A DNA stretch of 5,482 nucleotides from assembly GCA_003534085.1 (NCBI GenBank), contig DQBY01000051.1:1-5482 (forward strand). The letters run 5' to 3'. The translations under genes and the position numbers were made by a program. The notes under the pieces were generated by a model. That model saw only the letters and a list, made by a program, of their open reading frames with translations, was not told the origin of the DNA and searched no databases. Position 1 is the first letter of the stretch. Each line of letters opens with the position of its first letter. The DNA comes from Candidatus Moraniibacteriota bacterium (GTDB taxonomy: Bacteria > Patescibacteriota > Minisyncoccia > Moranbacterales > UBA2206). This document shows positions 1 to 5,203 of the stretch, in pieces.

Positions 1-41
1 GAAAGCGTCCAGACTATTCAATTGTGATATTCAGTTTTTTT

Positions 42-84
42 ACAATAAAAAAGTTCCGTTTCGGGACTATTGCCTCTTTATTGT
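42..84 (-). promoter_or_regulatory. Structured leader or attenuator-like hairpin just downstream of a promoter
   Basis: Read on the minus strand, ACAATAAA at the 5' side and TTTATTGT at the 3' side form an 8-bp outer inverted repeat (42-49 with 77-84). Inside it lies a smaller hairpin, AGTCCCG-AAA-CGGAACT (52-68), directly followed by TTTTTT. The inner stem has one C/A mismatch on the minus-strand RNA, which would be a G-U wobble on the plus strand, so the strand is not settled by pairing alone. The element begins almost exactly where the promoter at 92-120 should start transcription. It could be an attenuator, an early terminator giving a very short RNA, or a 5' stabilising hairpin for a gene beyond the left edge. 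The function is inferred. Confidence 0.4.
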
Positions 85-91
85 GCATACT

Positions 92-120
92 AGTATAACT
101 TTTCCGGCGAGGCTTGTCAA
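92..120 (-). promoter_or_regulatory. Strong sigma70-type promoter firing out of the window to the left
   Basis: On the minus strand a perfect -35 box TTGACA (115-120) is followed after exactly 17 bp by TATACT (92-97), five of six matches to the -10 consensus. Transcription would start near position 85 and run toward position 1. The promoter lies downstream of the ATPase terminator at 165-185, so it most likely serves a separate unit whose gene lies beyond the left edge. Its start lies right at the inverted repeat at 42-84, which would therefore be the first part of the transcript. This is the best-matching promoter in the window. Confidence 0.65.
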
Positions 121-160
121 TAGATGGGCTGACTATCTTTGTCCAAGGCTTGTTTTAGCC

Positions 161-185
161 AAAAAAGCGCCTGCATCAGACGCTT
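161..185 (-). terminator. Intrinsic terminator of the transporter/ATPase operon
   Basis: On the minus strand the stem AAGCGTCTG pairs with CAGGCGCTT around a 3-nt loop (ATG): nine pairs, one of them G-U. It runs straight into four further T residues, so the T run is six long counting the last two of the stem. On the plus strand the wobble becomes a C/A mismatch and no T run follows, so the element is directional for minus-strand transcripts. It starts about 85 nt past the ATPase stop codon and comes before the next minus-strand promoter (92-120), as expected for the end of the operon. Confidence 0.8.
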
Positions 186-200
186 AAAAAGTGAGGTTGT

Positions 201-244
201 TTGACATCTCTGATCCTCGCAGCTCGATCAGTTTCGGGTATAAT
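201..244 (+). promoter_or_regulatory. Perfect -35-like and -10-like boxes with odd 32-bp spacing around a dyad
   Basis: On the plus strand TTGACA (201-206) and TATAAT (239-244) both match consensus perfectly but are 32 bp apart, far beyond the 16-18 bp that sigma70 RNA polymerase spans. Between them is a 6-bp dyad, CTGATC (210-215) and GATCAG (226-231), with a 10-nt loop. If the -10 box worked alone, the transcript would begin near 251 and run antisense into the 3' end of the ATPase gene. The hexamer 17 bp upstream of TATAAT (CTCGCA) is a poor -35. This may be chance in AT-rich intergenic DNA. Confidence 0.2.
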
Positions 245-269
245 TTTTTTCCGCCAACCTAAATCGGAA

Positions 270-2945
270 TTATTTTTTAGATCGCCTGTAGATCAATTTT
301 CTCACTTCCTCGATCACAACGATAGAAAAAGCGACTAAAACTATCAGGATCCAATCGACTCCTGCCAGAGGAGAAGTTTTCAGAATTTTTTGGAATAACG
401 GATTATAAACAGCAAGCGTCTGAAGGATGATGACTATTCCGGTAGCGGCCAGCAAATACTTGTTGGAAAAAGGATCGGACCTGAAGATAGAATAGACGTG
501 GGAGCGGCAATTCCAGGCGTTGAACCATTGAAAAACCGCCATGACTGTCAGGGAAACGGTCCAGGCTTTTTTCAAATCGCTTTCGTAATACATCCCGAAC
601 AGAAAGAGCGTTCCGATCGCCATCGGCAAAGCCATCAATATCATCCGCTTGATCATCAGCTTGTCGACCAGGCTCGCTTGTTCTTTTTCGAATTTTTTTT
701 CAAGCAAGCCGGCCGATTTCGGCTCCATCGCCAATGAAACGTCTAGAAATCCGTCCGTCACCAGATTCAACCATAAGATCTGAGCAGCTAGGATCGGCAA
801 CGGGATGCCGAGCGCAATCGATCCTATGATAGTCAGAGCAATTCCCAAATTGGTGGAAAAGAGATATAAAATCACCTTTTTTATCGTCTTGTAAATATTT
901 CTGCCCTCCTCCACTCCCGACACGATGCTTCCAAAATTATCATCCAGAAGGATTATATCCCCCGCCTCTTTGGCAACTTCAGTTCCGATCTTGCCCATGG
1001 CAACTCCCACGTCGGACGCGGTAAGCGAAAGAGCGTCATTGACGCCATCTCCGGTCATAGCGATTTTTTCTCCCCTGATCTTGTAGGCATTTATTATTTT
1101 CAGCTTATGCATCGGATTGACTCTCGCGTAGACAGTGACTTTGTCTATTTTTCGGCTCAATTTTTCCTCGCTCAGCTCTTCCACTTCTTTTCCGGTCAAA
1201 ATTTTGTCGCCTTTTTCAAAAATTCCGGCTTCTTCCGCGATTGCGACAGCGGTTGAAGGATAATCGCCTGTAATCATAATAAGTTTTATGCCGGCCTTCT
1301 TCACCTTTTCCACAGCTTCAAAAACGTCCTCTCTGATCGCATCTTTTATTCCCAAAAAACCGCCAAAAACTATTTTCGGCATTTTTTCAGGGATACTCTG
1401 CATATCCACCTCCTTAAATCCAAAACCGATGACCCTCAATCCCTTCTTTGACATTTCATCAAATATCGTTGCAAGCTTTTTTCTTTCAGATTCGTCTATT
1501 TTTTTTATTTTCCCGTCGCTCCAGACATCTTCCGACATTCCTAAAATTACTTCCGGAGCGCCGATGGCCGAAAGGAACGGAACGGATCCGTCCGAATGGA
1601 GGATGGCATGATATCTCAACTCATAATCAAACGGAAATTCGTCCAATTTTTTCATTTCTTCCTCCAGATCCTCCTTATTGAACCCGATTTTTTTGGAAAG
1701 CACCAGATTGGCGGCTTCAGTCGGATCGCCCGAAAGCTTCCAACTCTTGTTCTTCTCTGAAAAAGAAAGGTGGGCATTGCTGCATAAGGCTGATATTTTT
1801 CCGGCCAAGAGCAGGCCTTGATTATTGAGCGGCTCAAGAAGCTTCCCTTCATGGGTGATTTCTCCTTTCGGCTCATATCCGCTGCCGCTTACTTTGAAGA
1901 ATTTACCTCCGACAAAAATCTCTTCGACGATCAATTCATTTCTGGTAATAGTCCCGGTTTTGTCCACTGCTATTATGTGGGTCTGCCCCAAAGCCTCGAC
2001 AGCCTGAAGCTTTTTCACCAGTACGTTCATACGGCTCATGCTCCAGACTCCTTTAGCCAAAACCAAAGTGACTACGATCGGAAGTCCTTCCGGAATCATG
2101 GCGACGGCAAGCGCTATCACCAATGTCAAAATTTCACCGATCGGAACCCCCTTGATGAGCTGGATGGAAAAAATCATGGCGCTTATGATGCCTACGGCCG
2201 CCAGGATAAATTTGGAAAGCCCGTTTATATTTTTTTTGAAAGGAAGATCGCCGTGAAGACTTGCCATCTTTTGTGAAATTCCTCCGATCACCGTGTCCTC
2301 TCCAGTCGCGAAAACTACCGCGCGCGCGTTTCCTGAAACAGCGTTAGTCCCTTTGCAGACGATGTTTTTAAAAGCAGTGTCATTGGGATCATCTTTCAGA
2401 TCGACCGTCTTGTAGACCGGCTGCGATTCTCCGGTCAATGAAGCTTCATTAACTTTGAAAGAATCTGAGAAAATCAAGCGCGCATCGGCCGGGATCTTTT
2501 CGCCCTCCCGCAAAACTAGCATATCGCCCCTGACAACCTCTTCGTCGGAAATTATCATCTCCTCTCCGTCTCTCAACACGGTAGCATTTGTTTTGGTAAG
2601 GTTTTTCAATGCCAAAAGCGTGTTTTGCGCTTTGCCTTCTTGGATCATTCCGATGATAGCGTTGAATGTCAGAACAAAAAGAATCACGGCCGCATCTGTC
2701 TTATCTCCCGTAAAGAAAACGACCATCGCCGCAAGCAACAGGACATAAATGAGCGGGCTCTTGAATTGCCTGAAAAATATCGCGAAGACTGTGTCAACTT
2801 TTGCTTCCGGAAGCCTGTTCGGACCAAATTCGATCAAGCGCCTCCGAGCCTCTTCCGAGCTGAGGCCGTGCTCGAACGAATTGAGAGAATTAACCAGTTC
2901 TAAAGCGGAAAGTTTGGAATATTCTGCCGGTGTGAGTTTTTGCAT
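270..2945 (-). CDS. P-type cation-transporting ATPase, Ca2+ (P2) type
   Basis: This is a complete 891-residue P2-type ATPase that would pump a cation, most likely Ca2+, out of the cytoplasm using ATP. An N-terminal cation-ATPase domain covers about 1-65. TGES (171-174) in the actuator domain drives dephosphorylation; DKTGT (328-332) carries the phosphorylated Asp328; GDPTE (406-410) lies in the nucleotide domain; TGD (559-561) and TGDGVNDA (631-638) lie in the phosphorylation domain. Ten membrane spans fit: M1-M4 at about 63-80, 84-103, 244-262 and 271-300, and M5-M10 between about 690 and 880. PEGLP (285-289) in M4 and NLVTDG (727-732) in M6 match SERCA site II. In site I, Ile702 replaces SERCA Glu771 and Gln806 replaces Glu908, a plasma-membrane-type pattern. 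The lysines usual in KGDPTE and KGAPE are Ser405 and Ile461. The first ATG suits the family N terminus, with no Shine-Dalgarno. It is the last gene of the operon, 9 nt after DUF456. Ca2+ is inferred; Mn2+ or another cation is possible. Confidence 0.93.
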   Translation of the reverse strand: MQKLTPAEYSKLSALELVNSLNSFEHGLSSEEARRRLIEFGPNRLPEAKVDTVFAIFFRQFKSPLIYVLLLAAMVVFFTGDKTDAAVILFVLTFNAIIGMIQEGKAQNTLLALKNLTKTNATVLRDGEEMIISDEEVVRGDMLVLREGEKIPADARLIFSDSFKVNEASLTGESQPVYKTVDLKDDPNDTAFKNIVCKGTNAVSGNARAVVFATGEDTVIGGISQKMASLHGDLPFKKNINGLSKFILAAVGIISAMIFSIQLIKGVPIGEILTLVIALAVAMIPEGLPIVVTLVLAKGVWSMSRMNVLVKKLQAVEALGQTHIIAVDKTGTITRNELIVEEIFVGGKFFKVSGSGYEPKGEITHEGKLLEPLNNQGLLLAGKISALCSNAHLSFSEKNKSWKLSGDPTEAANLVLSKKIGFNKEDLEEEMKKLDEFPFDYELRYHAILHSDGSVPFLSAIGAPEVILGMSEDVWSDGKIKKIDESERKKLATIFDEMSKKGLRVIGFGFKEVDMQSIPEKMPKIVFGGFLGIKDAIREDVFEAVEKVKKAGIKLIMITGDYPSTAVAIAEEAGIFEKGDKILTGKEVEELSEEKLSRKIDKVTVYARVNPMHKLKIINAYKIRGEKIAMTGDGVNDALSLTASDVGVAMGKIGTEVAKEAGDIILLDDNFGSIVSGVEEGRNIYKTIKKVILYLFSTNLGIALTIIGSIALGIPLPILAAQILWLNLVTDGFLDVSLAMEPKSAGLLEKKFEKEQASLVDKLMIKRMILMALPMAIGTLFLFGMYYESDLKKAWTVSLTVMAVFQWFNAWNCRSHVYSIFRSDPFSNKYLLAATGIVIILQTLAVYNPLFQKILKTSPLAGVDWILIVLVAFSIVVIEEVRKLIYRRSKK

Positions 2946-2954
2946 AAAATAAAA

Positions 2955-3431
2955 TTAAAATAGCTTTGAAAAAAAGTAATACGCCAAGACTAAAGAAAAT
3001 ATCGTTTGCAGAATAATGACAGATACGCTGCCTAAAATAACTCCAAATCCGGCTTTCAGAGAACCTTTGAAATTTTTTCCGCCGTGCATTTCTCCAATAA
3101 TCGCTCCGATAAATGCGCCTAAAAATATTCCGAGCGGAGGGAAGAAGAATATGCCGACCACTGCGCCTGCAATCGCGCCCAATAATCCCATTCTTGAAGC
3201 TCCAAAAAATTTTGCCCCCAGAATAGGCGCGAGATAATCAATGGCGAGCAACGCTGCCATGACAACTCCAAAAGCAATCAGACTTCCGGATGAAACAACT
3301 TCTTGTCCTTTGGCAAAAAATAAAAGGACGAGCCCGATGTATCCGAAAATAGGTCCCGGCAATGCTGGAACAATGCTCCCGATAATTCCCAAAACCACAA
3401 AAACGGCTCCGATAATACTTAGAGTGTCCAT
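2955..3431 (-). CDS. DUF456 family small integral membrane protein
   Basis: This 158-residue, very hydrophobic, glycine-rich protein matches the DUF456 pattern. VPALPGP (21-27) follows the first membrane span, Asp65 starts the conserved D-x5-LGAKFFGAS stretch (to 79), and repeated GxxxG-type spacings (82-112) lead to GE (113-114) and a last span at about 127-153. Four to five spans are likely, at about 4-20, 28-40, 49-68, 82-112 (possibly a pair) and 127-153. Length and motif order suit a full-length member. No biochemical role is established for the family, and I do not assign one. The ATG is preceded in frame by a TAA five codons upstream and by no Shine-Dalgarno sequence. It starts 8 nt after the AI-2E transporter gene and ends 9 nt before the ATPase gene, so it is probably cotranscribed with both and perhaps translated by reinitiation. 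Confidence 0.85.
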   Translation of the reverse strand: MDTLSIIGAVFVVLGIIGSIVPALPGPIFGYIGLVLLFFAKGQEVVSSGSLIAFGVVMAALLAIDYLAPILGAKFFGASRMGLLGAIAGAVVGIFFFPPLGIFLGAFIGAIIGEMHGGKNFKGSLKAGFGVILGSVSVIILQTIFSLVLAYYFFSKLF

Positions 3432-3439
3432 ACCAAGTT

Positions 3440-4492
3440 TTAATTATTATACCTATCTAATTGTGCTTTGAATTCCAGGGCGTAAATGTCCCACATGGCT
3501 ACGAACAACGCCAAAAATATCGGCCCTATGATAAGACCGGGAATTCCGAAAAGGGCAACTCCGCCGAGAGTGGAGAATAAAACCATGAGCGGATGCATCT
3601 GGGTATCCCTCCCGACCAATTTCGGTCTTAATACGTTGTCTATCGTGCTGATAAAAACTCCGCCTGACAGGATTATGATTCCGGAAACGACGTCGCCGAA
3701 AAAAATCACGAACAATCCGACCGGCAACCAGACAAGTCCGACTCCTACCGAAGGAATAATAGAAATGATGGCGGCCAAAAGTCCGAAAATTACCGGTGAA
3801 GAAACTCCTGTTGCCGCGAATAGCATGCCCACCAAGGCTCCCTGCCAGACAGCGATCATTGTCGTTCCCTTGATCATCGCTCGTGAAATGGAATTGAATT
3901 TTTTGATCAAGACATTCTCATGCTCGTCCCGCAAAGGACTAAGTTCCATGATTTTTCTGACCAACTTTTTCCCATCGATCAAAAGATAAAACAGTGAAAA
4001 GAACATGATGAACATCGAAAATACAAAATGAGCCACACCCTTATAGATGCTCTGAATTATGAGAAGGGCATTCTGAGAAAAACCTCTCAGCCCTGAAATT
4101 ATAGCGTCCTGATCGGCTATTCTGTTCAGATCGACTCCGATAAAAGACAGAGATGAAACAGCTTGCGCCACTTTGTTAAAAGTTCCCCTGACAGCTTCCG
4201 GGTTTTCATTCAGACCGCTCAGAATATCCTGAATCTCATTTATCACCAGAAGTGCGATCAGGATTACCGGAATTATGATTATTAGCGCGACCAAAAGGCA
4301 AATCAGAGCGGAACTCAAGCCGCTTTTTCGGAAAAGCTTCAACGATGCCTCATAAGCAGGACTGAAAAGATGCGCCAAGATGGCCGCAATCAAGAAAGGG
4401 ACGATCAAGGGCTTCATGATCAAAAACGCCAAAAAAGTTATTCCGACGAGCGCGGCAAAAAAGAAATAAACATTGTAATTCTTCAGATGCAT
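3440..4492 (-). CDS. AI-2E family transporter (PerM/TqsA-like permease)
   Basis: This 350-residue polytopic membrane protein has the AI-2E (UPF0118) family layout. Two N-terminal spans (about 8-26 and 28-46) and a third (about 60-84) come before a soluble stretch (86-140). A span ending in FFSLFYLLIDGKKL (164-177) follows, and then the C-terminal core: GLLAAIISIIPSVG (237-250), DNVLRPKLVG (285-294), HPL (300-302) and GIPGLIIGP (316-324). These C-terminal motifs are typical of the family. Members include TqsA, linked to autoinducer-2 export, PerM-like permeases, and proteins reported as Na+(Li+)/H+ antiporters, so the substrate cannot be read from sequence. The ATG is the only sensible start: an in-frame TGA lies four codons upstream and the next Met is residue 26. 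There is no Shine-Dalgarno, and an extended -10 sits 6 nt before the ATG. It is first in an operon with DUF456 and the ATPase. Confidence 0.92.
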   Translation of the reverse strand: MHLKNYNVYFFFAALVGITFLAFLIMKPLIVPFLIAAILAHLFSPAYEASLKLFRKSGLSSALICLLVALIIIIPVILIALLVINEIQDILSGLNENPEAVRGTFNKVAQAVSSLSFIGVDLNRIADQDAIISGLRGFSQNALLIIQSIYKGVAHFVFSMFIMFFSLFYLLIDGKKLVRKIMELSPLRDEHENVLIKKFNSISRAMIKGTTMIAVWQGALVGMLFAATGVSSPVIFGLLAAIISIIPSVGVGLVWLPVGLFVIFFGDVVSGIIILSGGVFISTIDNVLRPKLVGRDTQMHPLMVLFSTLGGVALFGIPGLIIGPIFLALFVAMWDIYALEFKAQLDRYNN

Positions 4493-4498
4493 TGATTT

Positions 4499-4507
4499 AT
4501 TATATCA
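4499..4507 (-). promoter_or_regulatory. Extended -10 promoter giving a leaderless AI-2E transporter mRNA
   Basis: On the minus strand TGATATAAT matches the extended -10 consensus (TGnTATAAT) perfectly, and only 6 nt separate it from the ATG at 4492. RNA polymerase normally starts about 6-7 nt past the -10 box, so the transcript should begin on or beside the A of the start codon, giving a leaderless mRNA. The region 17-18 bp further upstream (TTATAG or CTTATA) is a weak -35, which extended -10 promoters can tolerate. The site lies between the stop of the Cys-protein gene (4522) and the transporter start. It gives the three-gene operon a start of its own. Confidence 0.6.
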
Positions 4508-4521
4508 CAAATTGCCTGAAG

Positions 4522-5067
4522 CTATAAGCCCTTCCCTTCCAGAAATTTCCTGAAATACTTTTCTTTTTTGCGTTCAAAATCCGCCAGCATTCCTCCATAT
4601 CTTTTGGGAGAATAAAAACAGAAAGGATTAGGAATTTCGTCCGGATCCAAACAGCATTCCATGTCGATATGCACCGGCTTGCCTTGAGTGCTGATTCCCG
4701 GTTTGTCTTTTTCTTTTTCGCACACCATCCGGCCGAACTTATCTAAGTTGAAAGTGGCGGGCCGCGCAGCGATTATTCCCGGAGCTATGAATCCGCGAGG
4801 GACGCGGGAACGGTTGTTCGAGACAGCTTCGACCTGGATGATATCTTCCGGAATCGGATCAAATTCCGCCTCCGCCTGTTCGATCTCCTCCGCCTCAGCC
4901 GTTTCCACCAGATCAAAACCGGCGGTTTCCATAAAAGAGACTTCGTCAGCCGGACCTTCCAGGATTGATTCTTCATGCCGATCAAACAAAATAATGACGC
5001 TAAAAACTATCAGGAAAACCGGACCGGCCAAGAAAATTTTTTTTGCTTTAAAAATGTTTTTTTTCAA
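4522..5067 (-). CDS. Membrane-anchored protein of unknown function with four cysteines
   Basis: I do not assign this 181-residue protein to a named family. A basic N terminus (Lys2, 3, 7, 9, 10) and one hydrophobic span (about 11-28) form a signal anchor, and no lipobox Cys follows it, so the rest should lie outside the cytoplasm. Residues 31-79 are an acidic, Glu/Ala-rich, probably disordered linker. The likely folded part is 88-181, with Cys116, the motif MECCLDPDEIPNP (136-148, holding Cys138 and Cys139) and Cys150, and it ends in a charged Lys/Glu/Arg helix (165-179). The cysteines could form two disulfides or bind a metal; this is inference. The start is a TTG at 5067-5065 with no Shine-Dalgarno. 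No ATG or GTG lies in frame between it and the upstream stop, and the first internal Met (46) would remove the anchor. It ends with TAG, 29 nt before the transporter gene, which may also be read from this gene's transcript. Confidence 0.75.
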   Translation of the reverse strand: MKKNIFKAKKIFLAGPVFLIVFSVIILFDRHEESILEGPADEVSFMETAGFDLVETAEAEEIEQAEAEFDPIPEDIIQVEAVSNNRSRVPRGFIAPGIIAARPATFNLDKFGRMVCEKEKDKPGISTQGKPVHIDMECCLDPDEIPNPFCFYSPKRYGGMLADFERKKEKYFRKFLEGKGL

Positions 5068-5082
5068 AGGTTTGGATTTATT

Positions 5083-5117
5083 ATTATAAATATAACTTAA
5101 AATGGACCCTTCATCAA
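5083..5117 (-). promoter_or_regulatory. Probable promoter of the Cys-protein gene
   Basis: On the minus strand TTGATG (5112-5117; four of six -35 matches) is followed after exactly 17 bp by TATATT (5089-5094; five of six -10 matches). A perfect TATAAT overlaps just downstream (5083-5088) and could serve instead, though with a poor -35. Either would start transcription 10-15 nt before the TTG start codon, leaving a very short leader with no Shine-Dalgarno. The site lies directly after the hairpin that ends the upstream gene, so the Cys protein starts its own transcript. Confidence 0.5.
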
Positions 5118-5130
5118 CCGATCTGCCAAA

Positions 5131-5158
5131 TCAAGAGCCACCGCGCGATGGCTCTTGA
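5131..5158 (-). terminator. Strong hairpin after the FN3-type gene, probable terminator
   Basis: TCAAGAGCCATC pairs with GGTGGCTCTTGA around a GCGC loop, giving 12 pairs on the minus-strand RNA, one of them G-U. On the plus strand the same position is a C/A mismatch, so pairing favours minus-strand RNA. It begins about 45 nt after the stop codon at 5204 and precedes the next promoter, as a terminator should. The weak point is the tail: only TTGATTT follows on the minus strand, while the long T-rich run (5161-5189) is on the plus-strand side. It may be a less efficient terminator, a 3' end protector against exonucleases, or bidirectional. Confidence 0.55.
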
Positions 5159-5203
5159 ATCCTTTATTTTTATTTTGATTTGATTTTATTTTGCTTAAAA
5201 TTA

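Noticed and set aside
14..88. A 24-residue minus-strand ORF starting 3 nt after the TATACT box
   Set aside because: The expected transcription start (about 85) lies inside or past its ATG, there is no ribosome binding site, and the sequence is better explained by the hairpin at 42-84.
110..153. Direct repeat AGGCTTGT at 110-117 and 146-153
   Set aside because: Only 8 bp, two copies, no mobile element signs; one copy overlaps the promoter spacer and -35 box. Too short to support an operator or repeat call.
2..187. A plus-strand frame open from the left edge to a TAA at 185-187 (61 codons), possibly the end of a convergent gene
   Set aside because: It runs through a near-perfect minus-strand promoter, two hairpins and the ATPase terminator, and its composition shows no domain or clear protein character. 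A chance open frame is more likely.
1818..2276. A 152-codon plus-strand frame opposite the ATPase gene
   Set aside because: It is fully antisense to a conserved catalytic region of the ATPase and shows no domain-like sequence; it is a shadow of the real gene, like the other plus-strand frames opposite the transporter and Cys-protein genes.
3446..3451. TATAAT on the minus strand 14 nt before the DUF456 start, as a separate promoter
   Set aside because: It is made of the Tyr-Asn codons at the end of the AI-2E gene, has no -35 at normal spacing, and the operon arrangement makes an extra promoter unnecessary.
3486..3989. A 167-codon plus-strand frame opposite the AI-2E transporter gene
   Set aside because: Its Pro/Thr/Asn/Ile-rich make-up is what reverse reading of hydrophobic membrane codons gives, and the minus-strand protein is a clear family member.
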